64,000 nucleotides of DNA, from assembly GCA_017405945.1 (NCBI GenBank), contig JAFQZL010000053.1, positions 1 through 64,000 on the forward strand, written 5' to 3'. Numbering within the stretch: the stretch's first letter is position 1; each line of letters begins with the position of its first letter. Of this stretch, positions 43,185 to 52,062 are shown in pieces. Source of the DNA: Acidaminococcaceae bacterium (GTDB lineage Bacteria; Bacillota; Negativicutes; Acidaminococcales; Acidaminococcaceae). The notes beneath the pieces were generated by a model. The model was not told the origin of the DNA, ran no database searches, and saw only the letters and a program-made list of their open reading frames with translations. Both the position numbers and the translations under genes were made by a program.

Positions 43185-43361
43185 ATGGCAGAAGTTAAAG
43201 TTGGCAAAGGCGAGTCCCTGGAAAGCGCGCTGCGCCGTTTCAAACGTGCGACCCAGAAGGCTGGCATTCTTTCCGAAGTTAGAAAACGCGAACATTACGA
43301 AAAACCCAGTGTTGCGCGTAAGAAAAAATCCGAAGCAGCCAGAAAACGTAAATCCAGATAA
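43185..43361 (+). CDS. rpsU: 30S ribosomal protein S21
   Basis: A 58-residue basic ribosomal protein. The sequence [28 protein letters not shown] followed by an Arg/Lys-rich tail is typical of S21. GGAGGGAGG (43169-43177) precedes ATG 43185. It starts the rpsU-yqeY unit, followed by floA. Confidence 0.96.
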   Translation: MAEVKVGKGESLESALRRFKRATQKAGILSEVRKREHYEKPSVARKKKSEAARKRKSR

Positions 43362-43376
43362 TTGGAGGCGTGTCGG

Positions 43377-43832
43377 ATGACCACAAAAGAAAAACTGATG
43401 GCTGATATGAAGCAGGCGATGAAGGACAGGGAAGCGGGCAAGCTTCGTCTGGAAGTAATCCGGATGGTCCGGTCCGACATCCGCAATGCGGAGATCAACG
43501 GAAAAAACAAAGAAGAGCTTACTGAAAATGAAGTACTGGCTGTTATCATGAAGGCAGTCAAGATGCGGGAAGATTCCCTGGCTGAATTCATAAAGGGTAA
43601 ACGCGAAGACTTAATTGACCAGACCAACAAGGAACTGGAAATCCTGAAAGCGTATTTACCGGCAGCTATGAGCGATGAAGAATTGACGGCTATTATTAAG
43701 GAAGCGATTGCTTCCGTCGGCGCGACAGGCCCGAAAGAAATGGGAAAAGTCATGAAAGCGGTTATGCCTCAGGTACAGGGACGTGCCGATGGCAAACGCA
43801 TCAACACCATCGTGAAAAGCTTATTACAGTAA
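43377..43832 (+). CDS. yqeY: GatB/YqeY domain protein
   Basis: A 151-residue helical protein of the YqeY family, which resembles the tail domain of GatB, the tRNA-dependent amidotransferase subunit. Motifs are LRLEVIRMVRSDIRNAEIN, QTNKELEILKAYLPAAMSDEEL and MGKVMKAVMPQVQGRADGKRIN. TTGGAGG lies before ATG 43377. Its role is not established; a tRNA-linked role is inferred from the domain. Confidence 0.94.
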   Translation: MTTKEKLMADMKQAMKDREAGKLRLEVIRMVRSDIRNAEINGKNKEELTENEVLAVIMKAVKMREDSLAEFIKGKREDLIDQTNKELEILKAYLPAAMSDEELTAIIKEAIASVGATGPKEMGKVMKAVMPQVQGRADGKRINTIVKSLLQ

Positions 43833-43838
43833 ACGATA

Positions 43839-43871
43839 AATAACAGTGTCGTGAGGCACTGTTATTTTTTT
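43839..43871 (+). terminator. Terminator after yqeY
   Basis: AATAACAGTG (43839-43848) and CACTGTTATT (43857-43866) form a perfect 10-bp stem with an 8-base loop; the T run continues to 43871. Confidence 0.9.
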
Positions 43872-43996
43872 GTGATAATTCGTGAATTCTGTGTGGCAAC
43901 GCATATTTTTTGTGGCATCTGCGTTGATAAAATAGTATAATAAAAATTAAAGAACCCTGGTTTGTAAAACAGTTATTTTTTCAGGAAAAGACATAA

Positions 43997-44027
43997 GCAA
44001 AACAATTCCGGTTTTGCGTATTCTTTT
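43997..44027 (+). repeat. Copy 2 of the dispersed GCAAA...GGTTTTGCGNATTCTTTT element
   Basis: GCAAAAC (43997-44003) and GGTTTTGC (44010-44017) pair as a short stem, followed by GTATTCTTTT. The 18 bases from 44010 match 42514-42531 at 17 positions. It lies 27 bases before floA. Confidence 0.45.
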
Positions 44028-44054
44028 ATTTAAGTACCAATTGGGGGAGTTATT

Positions 44055-45035
44055 ATGTCAAAGTTATTCGTTGGCGGCAGCGCCAGCCTGTTTCTGGTCA
44101 TTGTCGGGGTATTCATTTTTTTGCAGTTTGTGCCGGTGGGGCTTTGGATTTCGGCCATATCCGCAGGCGTCAGCATCAGCATCTTCAATCTGGTAGGCAT
44201 GCGGCTGCGCCGGGTACCGCCGGATAAAATCGTGCTGCCTTTGATTAAGGCGAACAAAGCAGGCCTGCATGTGAATTCCGATCAGTTGGAAGCCCATTAC
44301 CTGGCCGGCGGCAATGTGGACCGGGTTATCGATGCCCTGATTGCGGCGCACCGGGCGGCCATTAACCTCACCTTTGAACGGGCCTGCGCTATTGATCTGG
44401 CCGGCCGCGATGTATTGGAAGCGGTCCAGATGAGCGTTAATCCCAAGGTAATTGAAACACCGGTCGTTGGCGCGGTGGCGAAAAACGGCATTGAGCTGCG
44501 TGTAAAGGCAAGGGTTACCGTACGCGCCAACATTGAACGGCTGGTCGGCGGCGCCGGGGAAGCAACTGTGATTGCCCGTGTAGGGGAAGGCATCGTTTCC
44601 ACAGTGGGTTCTTCGGAAATGCACACTGATGTACTGGAATCGCCGGAACATATTTCCAAAACGGTTCTGGATAAAGGACTGGACGAAGGCACTGCATTTG
44701 AGATTCTGTCCATTGATATAGCGGATGTGGATGTGGGACGCAATATCGGCGCAGCCCTGATGACCGACCAGGCGGAAGCGGACAAACGTATCGCCCAGGC
44801 GAAGGCTGAACAGCGCCGGGCCATGGCGGTGGCCAAAGAGCAGGAAATGAAAGCTTACACCCAGGAAATGAAAGCCAAGGTCGTGGAAGCGGAAGCCAAA
44901 GTTCCGGAGGCTATGGCTGACGCCTTGCGGCAGGGTAATCTGGGCGTGATGGATTATTACCGCATGAACAATATCAACGCGGATACCCAGATGCGCAAGG
45001 CTATTTCCGGAACGGACACGCCGGAAGAAGCGTAA
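44055..45035 (+). CDS. floA: Flotillin-like protein FloA
   Basis: FloA organises fluid membrane microdomains. The 326-residue protein has a hydrophobic N-terminal hairpin (about 10-45), an SPFH domain from about 46, and an Ala/Glu-rich coiled coil (about 230-290) with [21 protein letters not shown]. The C-terminus [21 protein letters not shown] is diagnostic. GGGGGAG precedes ATG 44055. In Bacillus floA also follows rpsU-yqeY, with an NfeD gene (yqeZ) between; that gene is absent here. Confidence 0.95.
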   Translation: MSKLFVGGSASLFLVIVGVFIFLQFVPVGLWISAISAGVSISIFNLVGMRLRRVPPDKIVLPLIKANKAGLHVNSDQLEAHYLAGGNVDRVIDALIAAHRAAINLTFERACAIDLAGRDVLEAVQMSVNPKVIETPVVGAVAKNGIELRVKARVTVRANIERLVGGAGEATVIARVGEGIVSTVGSSEMHTDVLESPEHISKTVLDKGLDEGTAFEILSIDIADVDVGRNIGAALMTDQAEADKRIAQAKAEQRRAMAVAKEQEMKAYTQEMKAKVVEAEAKVPEAMADALRQGNLGVMDYYRMNNINADTQMRKAISGTDTPEEA

Positions 45036-45124
45036 GCAGGAATTACGAAGCAGGATACAGGCAATTGTTATGTAACGTAAACCGCTAAACAGGAGTTGTC
45101 AGGCAGTATTGCAGGAGTGTTATC

Positions 45125-45574
45125 ATGTTTTTTAACCGGAATTATATACCGGCAGTTCCCATCCGGGAGGAACAGCGTCTTTCGGAAGAAGAAGAACTGG
45201 CCCGGGCGCTGAAGCGGGAGGCCCGCATCTTTTTCCCGGATAAGAGGCTGCCTGACTTAGATGAGGAAGAACACGACGCAGTCTGCCGGGAAGAGGACAG
45301 CTTACGGAGAGAGGCGGATGGAAGCATATCCCGTCACGAAGTGGAGGCCGCGCGGCAGGAAGCGGAACAGATTGCAGGAAACAGGCAACAGTTGCAAAAC
45401 AGTGGACAAAGCAGTTCGCAGCCGGTTGACGGCGAAATCGGTTCACAAACCGGGGAAACGGGACAAAGCGTTCAACCCCGCTTAAATAAACAGGACTTAA
45501 AACGGGGCATCCGGTTACAGGTCATACTGGACAAGCCCCGGGGCATTACGCCTTGGAAGGGGGATAATTTCTAA
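45125..45574 (+). CDS. Hypothetical protein translationally coupled to a PPK2-family kinase
   Basis: I do not recognise this 149-residue protein. Residues 19-95 are highly charged and probably helical (EEEELARALKREARIFF, then DEEEHDAVCREEDSLRREADG); about 85-115 are Gln/Ser/Gly-rich and likely disordered; the end is basic (LNKQDLKRGIRLQVILDKPRG). There is no signal peptide or membrane segment. AGGAG lies 8 bases before ATG 45125. Its stop shares a base with the next start (TAATG), so the two are probably made together. Confidence 0.75.
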   Translation: MFFNRNYIPAVPIREEQRLSEEEELARALKREARIFFPDKRLPDLDEEEHDAVCREEDSLRREADGSISRHEVEAARQEAEQIAGNRQQLQNSGQSSSQPVDGEIGSQTGETGQSVQPRLNKQDLKRGIRLQVILDKPRGITPWKGDNF

Positions 45575-47058
45575 TGTTAAACAAGGTTGATCTCGGCGCT
45601 AAACTTAAAAAATCAGATCTGAAAAAGCTGCTGGATGAGAAACTGGGCTACGAACTGGGAAAGGCGCAGCGTGCAGCCCGGGACGCAGGCATGCCGGTCA
45701 TCATGGTCTTTGAAGGCTGGCGTCATTCCCGCCGCAGCGAGATCGTCGGGAAGATGATGCAGTTTATGGATGCCCGCGGGTTCCATGTGTACACCTCAAC
45801 GCGGATTACGGAATTGCAGAGGCAGCAGCCTTTCTTTACTTCGTTCTGGAAACGCCTTCCGCCTCCGGGTCATATTACCGTTTACCGTCACGGCTGGTAC
45901 TATCTGAAAAACGATATCGAAGTCAAGAATGAATCAAAATCCACCCGGATTACCTATGACCAGATCAACGCATTTGAAAAACAGCTGACGGACGGACATT
46001 ATTGCCTGCTGAAATTCTTCGTGCATGTTTCGGAGAAGCAGCAGGAAAAAAATAAAAAAGCCCTCATCAAGGAAACCGGCAAGGCATGGAAACCTGTTCA
46101 TGAAATTTATACCGAAGAAGAAAACTATGACAAGTTTTACAAACGGTATGATGAGATGCTGAAGGCTACCGACACGGAGAATGCCCCCTGGCACCTGATC
46201 AGCGGGGAAGACGTAGACGTGGCGGAATACGAAATCTTCAACGCGGTGGTGGATGGCATCAACAAGGCGGTGAAAGCGTTTACCACATACAAAGAGGCGC
46301 AGCGTCTTTCTACCAACGTCAGCGACAGCAAGCGCAAATATGATATCCTCAGTAAGGTTGATTTAAGCAAAGATGTTTCCAGGGACGAATATAAGGAAAA
46401 GCTGGACGAATATCAGAAACGGCTGCGTGAATTGCAGGTGGAAGCGTTCAACAAAGGCGTTTCCACAGTTCTGGCCTTTGAAGGATGGGATGCCGGCGGA
46501 AAAGGCGGAGCCATCAAACGCGTCGCGGAAGCGCTGGATCCTCTGGATTTCAGTGTACACCCGTACTCTGCCCCCAATCAGGTTGAAAGGCTGTTCCATT
46601 ACCTGTGGCGCTTTTGGGTCAATGTTCCCGAACCAGGCCAGATAGCCCTGTTTGACCGCACCTGGTACGGGAGAGTCATGGTAGAACGTATTGAAAAGAT
46701 TACGCCGGACGTGGACTGGCGCCGGGGTTACGACGAAATCAATGAAATGGAAAAGGAATGGGCGGAAGCCAACATGGTCGTCCTGAAATTCTGGCTCCAG
46801 ATTGACAAGGATGAACAGGCCCGCCGTTTCAAAGAAAGGGAAAACAATCCGGAAAAACTGTGGAAGATCACCGATGAAGACTGGCGCAACCGGGCCAAGT
46901 GGGCGGAATATGAAGACGCTGTCAATGAAATGCTGGGACGCACCAATACGGATTACGCCCCCTGGATCATCGTAGAAGCCAACAGCAAATACTATGCCCG
47001 GCTGAAAGTATTGAAGAGCATTATCGATGCGCTGGAAAAGAAGTTGAAAGCAAAATAA
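45574..47058 (+). CDS. Two-domain PPK2-family kinase, probable polyphosphate:AMP phosphotransferase
   Basis: A 494-residue protein with two PPK2 domains in tandem. The C-terminal copy has an intact Walker A, GWDAGGKGG (304-312), and the FDRTWYGR and RFKERENNPEKLWKITDEDW motifs. In the N-terminal copy the same spot reads GWRHSRRSE, so that half has lost the loop. This layout is that of class II PPK2 enzymes, which phosphorylate AMP to ADP with polyphosphate. The gene is coupled to the unknown gene upstream. Confidence 0.88.
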   Translation: MLNKVDLGAKLKKSDLKKLLDEKLGYELGKAQRAARDAGMPVIMVFEGWRHSRRSEIVGKMMQFMDARGFHVYTSTRITELQRQQPFFTSFWKRLPPPGHITVYRHGWYYLKNDIEVKNESKSTRITYDQINAFEKQLTDGHYCLLKFFVHVSEKQQEKNKKALIKETGKAWKPVHEIYTEEENYDKFYKRYDEMLKATDTENAPWHLISGEDVDVAEYEIFNAVVDGINKAVKAFTTYKEAQRLSTNVSDSKRKYDILSKVDLSKDVSRDEYKEKLDEYQKRLRELQVEAFNKGVSTVLAFEGWDAGGKGGAIKRVAEALDPLDFSVHPYSAPNQVERLFHYLWRFWVNVPEPGQIALFDRTWYGRVMVERIEKITPDVDWRRGYDEINEMEKEWAEANMVVLKFWLQIDKDEQARRFKERENNPEKLWKITDEDWRNRAKWAEYEDAVNEMLGRTNTDYAPWIIVEANSKYYARLKVLKSIIDALEKKLKAK

Positions 47059-47145
47059 ATATTTGTTGTATATGAATCATGCCTTCTCCTTGCCGGCGGG
47101 TATTATGGACAGCAGAATTATTTTTTTAAAAGCGAGGTTAGTTGT

Positions 47146-48867
47146 TTGAGCTGGAATCTGCAAAAAGAGATAAAGGAAATCCTTGCGAAAGAAATAGGGA
47201 CCCAGATATTTGCCCCGGGGCGGAGAACCCCGGTGGCTTTTTTATACCCGAACACCTACCATTTGGGCATGTCCAATCTGGGCCTGCATATTTTGTACCA
47301 GATCCTGAACCGGGAGGGGTGGGCCTGTGAACGGGTATTCCTTCCGGAAGAAAAGAACCGGGAGGAGTATGCTAAAACGAAAACTGCCCTGTTTTCCATG
47401 GAGACCCAGCGCCCGCTGGCAGATTTTCCGTATATCTGTGCCACCCTTTCTTTTGAGATGGATTATCCTAACTTTCTGATCCAGCTGCAGATGGGGCATA
47501 TAAAACTGCTCTCGGAAGAACGGGGCGAAAAGGATCCCCTTGTCATTATCGGCGGACCCTGCGCCACCTTTAACCCGGAACCGCTGGCTGACTTTGCGGA
47601 TTTTGTGGTCATTGGCGAAGGGGAGGAAACATTGCCGAAACTTCTGCGGCTTCTGGAACAGTTGCGCATGGAAAAGAAAACACGCAGGGAAAAACTGCTG
47701 GCAGCGACCCGGCTGCCGGGGGTGTATGTGCCGCGCTTCTATCAGCCGCAATACGACGATGCAGGCACCTTTACGGGAATGGAACGCCAGGAAGCCGTGC
47801 CGGAAAAAATCAACCGCCAGTGGGTGAAGGACCTGGATGCCTATCCCCATACTTCTGCCATCATTTCACCCTATACAGAATTTGCCAACATGTTTATTGT
47901 GGAAGTGGCCCGGGGCTGTGGAAGGCATTGCCGGTTCTGCATGGCAGGTTACTGTTTTCGGAAACCCCGTAACCGCAAATTGGAGATGCTGCTGCAGGAT
48001 ATCCGGCAACGCCCGGAACAGACGGCCAAAGTGGGACTGATGGGTGCCGCGGTTTCGGATTATCCTGAAATGAAACAGCTGACAAGTACACTAGCCGAAG
48101 CGCACATTCCCTTTTCCTGCGCTTCCCTGCGGGCCGATTCACTGGACCGGCAACTGGTGCAGGCGTTGGCAGAAAGCGGGCAGCGCACCATGACGGTAGC
48201 TCCGGAAGCGGGCAGTGTCCGGATGCGGGCTGCCATTAACAAAGGAATAACGGAGGAGCATATTTATCAGGCGATGGAGTACGCTGCTCTGGCAGGGATG
48301 CCGAATATCAAGCTATATTTTATGATCGGGCTTCCGGGAGAAACGGACGAAGACATTGACGAAATGATTGCGCTGGTGCATCGCGTGCGCGGCCGCATGG
48401 ACGAATTGGGACATAAGGGAGATCTTGTGCTTTCCGTCAACGCGTTCATCCCCAAACCCTTTACGCCGTACCAGTGGTCGCCCCTGGAAGATGTAAAAGT
48501 ATTGAAACGCAGACTTAAGATACTGAGAAGCGGGTTCAGGAAAGACAGGCGGATCCGTCTCTTGACGGAGTCGTTGAAAGAGACAGTGTTACAGGCTGCC
48601 CTGGCACGTGGGAACAGGCGGATTGGCAAAGTTTTGCTCCGGGCAGCGGAAAACCGAATGGGGTTGAAAGAAGCCTTTCTGTCTCATCATATCCTGCCGG
48701 AAGAGCTTGCCTGCCGCGAGATAAAAGCCGGAGAAACACTGCCCTGGGATCACCTGGAAATGGGCGTGAGCAAAATGTATCTGTTAAAAGAAATGGAAAA
48801 CTCCCGGATGGGTAAGTTTACGCCGGGTTGTTTTGACGGTTGTAAACGTTGCGGCGTTTGCAAATAA
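47146..48867 (+). CDS. B12-binding-domain radical SAM protein (TIGR03960-like)
   Basis: A 573-residue radical SAM enzyme of unknown substrate. The N-terminal part (about 25-170) resembles a cobalamin-binding fold with YPNTYHLGMSNLGLHILY and IIGGPCATFNPEPLADF. The iron-sulfur motif GCGRHCRFCMAGY lies near 262-274. The C-terminus ends in a Cys-rich GCFDGCKRCGVCK. Relatives usually sit beside a DUF2344 gene and rng; neither is here. TTG 47146 has GAGG eight bases upstream. Family assignment is fairly sure. Confidence 0.85.
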   Translation: MSWNLQKEIKEILAKEIGTQIFAPGRRTPVAFLYPNTYHLGMSNLGLHILYQILNREGWACERVFLPEEKNREEYAKTKTALFSMETQRPLADFPYICATLSFEMDYPNFLIQLQMGHIKLLSEERGEKDPLVIIGGPCATFNPEPLADFADFVVIGEGEETLPKLLRLLEQLRMEKKTRREKLLAATRLPGVYVPRFYQPQYDDAGTFTGMERQEAVPEKINRQWVKDLDAYPHTSAIISPYTEFANMFIVEVARGCGRHCRFCMAGYCFRKPRNRKLEMLLQDIRQRPEQTAKVGLMGAAVSDYPEMKQLTSTLAEAHIPFSCASLRADSLDRQLVQALAESGQRTMTVAPEAGSVRMRAAINKGITEEHIYQAMEYAALAGMPNIKLYFMIGLPGETDEDIDEMIALVHRVRGRMDELGHKGDLVLSVNAFIPKPFTPYQWSPLEDVKVLKRRLKILRSGFRKDRRIRLLTESLKETVLQAALARGNRRIGKVLLRAAENRMGLKEAFLSHHILPEELACREIKAGETLPWDHLEMGVSKMYLLKEMENSRMGKFTPGCFDGCKRCGVCK

Positions 48868-48902
48868 TAAATCACAAATTAAAACCTGAAAGAGAGAAAT
48901 AA

Positions 48903-49712
48903 ATGCAAAAAGACTTCAGACTGACGTCACGAAACAACATATGGTTCGGGTACTTTACAAGCTTTGAACAGGCGGGTTTTACAACAGCCTGTTCTACCCG
49001 GCTGCACGGGGAAAGTGATGTTGTTCCCGGCACATTGAACCTGGCGCTGCATGTGGGGGATAATCCCCAAAAGGTACTCCGCAACCGGCAGAAATTTGCG
49101 GAGGCCATTGGCGTAAAGGCAGAACGCTTTACCACCTGTGCCCAGGTGCACGGAAGCAAGGTTCGTGTTATTTCGGAACATTTAATTGGCAGCGGCGCGT
49201 TGTCCTTTGCCGATACGGTTCCGGAAACGGACGCGCTGATTACCGGCCTGGCAGATGCGCCGCTGCTTTTATTTTATGCGGATTGCGTACCGGTGCTTTT
49301 AGCCGATCCGGAAACAGGAGCCATCGGTCTTGCTCATGCCGGTTGGCGGGGAACTGCAGCGCAGGTCGCAAAGAAAACCGTCAGCGCTATGACAGAAGCG
49401 TTTGGTGCCAGGCCGGAGAATCTTCTGGCGGCTATCGGTCCTTCCATCGGTGACTGTTGTTACGAAGTGGACGACGTGGTAAAGAACGAGATGTCTGAAT
49501 ACGAAAGCTGTTTTACGGCTAAATGTGACGGGAAGTACTGGCTGGATTTGTGGCAGGTGAACCGGCAGCAGCTGATGGAAGCGGGAGTGAGGCCTTCCTG
49601 TATTTCCGTTGCCGGGGTGTGCACGAATCACAATCCGGAACTGTTCTGTTCTTACCGCTATGAAAACGGGAGAACGGGACGCATGGGCGTATGCCTTTGC
49701 AGGAAGGGGTAA
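48903..49712 (+). CDS. pgeF: Purine nucleoside phosphorylase/laccase-domain protein (YfiH/YlmD)
   Basis: A 269-residue protein of the YfiH/LACC1 family, which acts on purine nucleosides and was once called a polyphenol oxidase; E. coli PgeF edits wrong peptidoglycan precursors. Motifs are STRLHGESDV, FTTCAQVHGSKV, DALIT, ADCVPVLLADP, HAGWRGT and GPSIGDCCYEV, giving the zinc-binding His/Cys set. It heads the ylmD-ylmE-sepF line-up known from Bacillus. Confidence 0.92.
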   Translation: MQKDFRLTSRNNIWFGYFTSFEQAGFTTACSTRLHGESDVVPGTLNLALHVGDNPQKVLRNRQKFAEAIGVKAERFTTCAQVHGSKVRVISEHLIGSGALSFADTVPETDALITGLADAPLLLFYADCVPVLLADPETGAIGLAHAGWRGTAAQVAKKTVSAMTEAFGARPENLLAAIGPSIGDCCYEVDDVVKNEMSEYESCFTAKCDGKYWLDLWQVNRQQLMEAGVRPSCISVAGVCTNHNPELFCSYRYENGRTGRMGVCLCRKG

Positions 49713-49821
49713 ACGCACAGATTTGCGTCGGTCAGGCCGGTTAGTTTTAAAATAATGTTCCCGCAAAGCACATGTCCACTTTTTTCTTGCTGAAAATCTG
49801 CTTTTCTGTTATGCTTTAATG

Positions 49822-49830
49822 TGATATAAT
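49822..49830 (+). promoter_or_regulatory. Extended -10 promoter of the yggS-sepF-proC-ylmH unit
   Basis: TGATATAAT (49822-49830) has a perfect TATAAT with a TGn extension, 63 bases before yggS. No clear -35 box is seen. Confidence 0.55.
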
Positions 49831-49892
49831 TTCTTATTATATTTTAATTTATTTTTCATTCATAAATATTGATATAAAAGAGGTCTTGTTTT

Positions 49893-50594
49893 ATGTTGGC
49901 AGATAATCTGCGTAACGTGAGGGAAACGATTGCATCAGCATTGGCGAAGCGTATCGGGAAAAAGGAGACCGGTGATGAGGTCTGCCTGGTTGCTGTGACG
50001 AAAAACCATCCGGCTGAGGTGGTCGCGGAAATTGAAGCTTTGGGTGTGGAAAACATCGGGGAAAACCGGGTGCAGGAAGCCCGGGAAAAACAGGAGCAGT
50101 TAGGGCATCCGGGCAAGTGGCATTTAATCGGCCACCTGCAGACCAATAAGGCTAAGCAGGCAGTGGAGTCTTTTGACCTGATTGAATCCGCGGACAGCGA
50201 ACATCTGCTGCGGGCGCTGGAGAAAGAAGCGGCGAAACAGTCTAAAGTCATAGATGTTCTCCTGCAGATAAACATTGCAAGGGAACCCCAGAAGACAGGC
50301 TTCCTTGCGGAGGATTATGAAGCGGTCCTGCCGGTGCTGGATGGTCTGCCTCACATCAGGGTGCGGGGTATCATGGTCATCGCGCCGAATACGCCGGATC
50401 AGGACGTACTGCATGCTGTGTTCCGGCAGGGCTATGAACATTTTTGTAAACTGAAGCGGCAGCGGAACGATATCGATTATCTTTCCATGGGCATGACAAG
50501 CGATTATGCGATTGCCGTGGAGGAGGGGGCCAACATGGTGCGTGTGGGAACTGCGTTGTTTGGCGCCAGGGATTACAGTAACCGCGGTTATTGA
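49893..50594 (+). CDS. YggS family pyridoxal phosphate homeostasis protein (YlmE)
   Basis: A 233-residue PLP-binding protein that helps balance vitamin B6 and amino acid pools without known enzyme activity. The PLP lysine is Lys37 in LVAVTKNHP; IGENRVQEA, WHLIGHLQTNK, QINIAREPQKTGF and LSMGMTSDYAIAVEEGANMVRVGTALFG follow. It precedes sepF, as ylmE does in Bacillus. Confidence 0.95.
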   Translation: MLADNLRNVRETIASALAKRIGKKETGDEVCLVAVTKNHPAEVVAEIEALGVENIGENRVQEAREKQEQLGHPGKWHLIGHLQTNKAKQAVESFDLIESADSEHLLRALEKEAAKQSKVIDVLLQINIAREPQKTGFLAEDYEAVLPVLDGLPHIRVRGIMVIAPNTPDQDVLHAVFRQGYEHFCKLKRQRNDIDYLSMGMTSDYAIAVEEGANMVRVGTALFGARDYSNRGY

Positions 50595-50666
50595 TTTGAA
50601 AATGAAGATATGCGGCATTGGCTTGTTACAGGTCGTTGACGATAAATAAAACAGAGGAGACACATT

Positions 50667-51248
50667 ATGGGCAAGAAAAGGTTTTTAGACCGTATTTCGG
50701 ATGCATTGGGATTATATGATCCGGACGATCCGAACCGTGTAATGGAAGAAGACGAAGAAGAACTTGAAGAGGAAGAAGCAGCGGAGAAACCGGCAGGAAA
50801 AGGGTTTCCGAAAGCGGTCCGCCCTGCCCCTGTCCCTGCAGTGAAAGAAGATCCGGTGCCGGTTCCCGTGGAAAAGGAAGTCAAAGAGAAAAAGCCCGGG
50901 CTTTTGTCCAGGGTCCGTAAGAATAAAAAGGAAAACCGCACAATCCAGGTGAAGACTACAACGGAAGTCCGCGTGGTGGTGATTGAGCCTTCCAGTTTTG
51001 ACGATTCCCAGAAAGTCGCTGACTTTTTGCGGAACGACCAGCCTGTGGTGGTTAATTTTGAAACTACCGAACCGGCTGTGCGGAAACGCATGACAGATTT
51101 TATCAGTGGAACCATTTACGCGCTGAACGGTACAATCCGTACCATTGGCCCGAACATTCTGGTCTGCGCGCCGCGCAATGTGGATATTGACGCGGAGGCC
51201 GAGGTGTACGGCGGAGAAAGAGGGGGGTCCTCATGGCCGAAAAATTGA
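50667..51248 (+). CDS. sepF: Cell division protein SepF
   Basis: SepF tethers FtsZ to the membrane and aligns its filaments. The 193-residue protein has a short N-terminal helix (about 3-15) that may bind the membrane, a long acidic then proline-rich linker (about 18-90), and the DUF552 core (about 95-175) with VVIEPSSFDDSQKVADFLRNDQPVVVNF and ISGTIYALNGTIRTIGPNI. No ftsA is found near ftsZ here, so SepF may be the main FtsZ anchor. It overlaps proC by 16 bases. Confidence 0.94.
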   Translation: MGKKRFLDRISDALGLYDPDDPNRVMEEDEEELEEEEAAEKPAGKGFPKAVRPAPVPAVKEDPVPVPVEKEVKEKKPGLLSRVRKNKKENRTIQVKTTTEVRVVVIEPSSFDDSQKVADFLRNDQPVVVNFETTEPAVRKRMTDFISGTIYALNGTIRTIGPNILVCAPRNVDIDAEAEVYGGERGGSSWPKN

Positions 51249-52060
51249 ATTTGAAAAAACTGGCGTTTATCGGCGGCGGTGCCATGGGTGAAGCGATTAT
51301 CAAAGGCATCACCGGAGCAAAGCTGATAGATCCGGCGCTGATTTACGTGGGAGCCCACCGACAGGAACGGGCGGACTATCTGCACGGGACTTATGGTGTA
51401 AACGGTCTGACAGATAATTGTGAAGCGGTCAGGGATGCGGACATGATTGTGCTGGCAATCAAGCCTCAGATGGTGGACAGTGTGCTGCGCAGCGCGCTGG
51501 TTTCCGCAGTGCCTGGCAAGGCAGTAATCCTTTCCATCATGGGCTCCGTGACGATCGACAAAATAGCCGGAATATTTAAAGGACATCCCGTGATCCGTAC
51601 CATGCCCAACACGCCGCTGGCAGCAGGAGCCGGCATGACGGCTATCGCACCCGGTAACGGGGTGAGTGAAGAAGCAGTGAAAACCGCGGAACAGATTTTC
51701 GGCTGCTGCGGGGAAACACTGCGGATTCAGGAAAAGGATATTGAAGCGGTCACCGCTGTCTCCGGTTGCGGACCGGGATACGTATATGTGATGATTGATG
51801 CGTTGGCGGATGCGGGTGTCATGGCTGGTCTGCCCCGGGCGGCGGCCATCAAGCTGGCGGCCCAGACTTTCGCCGGTTCGGGAAAGATGGTGCTGGAGAC
51901 GGGCAAACACCCTGCTGTGCTGCGTGACATGGTAACATCTCCCGGCGGCACTACCATTGCCGGCATCAAAGCGCTGGAAAACGGCGCGGTACGTGGCGCG
52001 TTGTATAACGCGGTGCAGGCTGTGTTGAATCGCAGCGAAGAATTAAAGGGAAACAAATAG
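51233..52060 (+). CDS. proC: Pyrroline-5-carboxylate reductase
   Basis: ProC makes proline from pyrroline-5-carboxylate with NAD(P)H. The 275-residue protein has the Rossmann motif FIGGGAMGEAIIKG near the start, LAIKPQM, RTMPNTPLAAGAGMTAI and the C-terminal signature MVTSPGGTTIAGIKALENGAVRGAL. It starts inside the end of sepF, with AGGGGGG upstream. It sits where ylmG lies in Bacillus. Confidence 0.96.
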   Translation: MAEKLNLKKLAFIGGGAMGEAIIKGITGAKLIDPALIYVGAHRQERADYLHGTYGVNGLTDNCEAVRDADMIVLAIKPQMVDSVLRSALVSAVPGKAVILSIMGSVTIDKIAGIFKGHPVIRTMPNTPLAAGAGMTAIAPGNGVSEEAVKTAEQIFGCCGETLRIQEKDIEAVTAVSGCGPGYVYVMIDALADAGVMAGLPRAAAIKLAAQTFAGSGKMVLETGKHPAVLRDMVTSPGGTTIAGIKALENGAVRGALYNAVQAVLNRSEELKGNK

Positions 52061-52062
52061 GC

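Noticed and set aside
43924-43941. TTGATA...TATAAT as a floA promoter
   Set aside because: The two boxes are only six bases apart and no other -35 box fits, so I did not list it, although the TATAAT at 43936-43941 may still be used.
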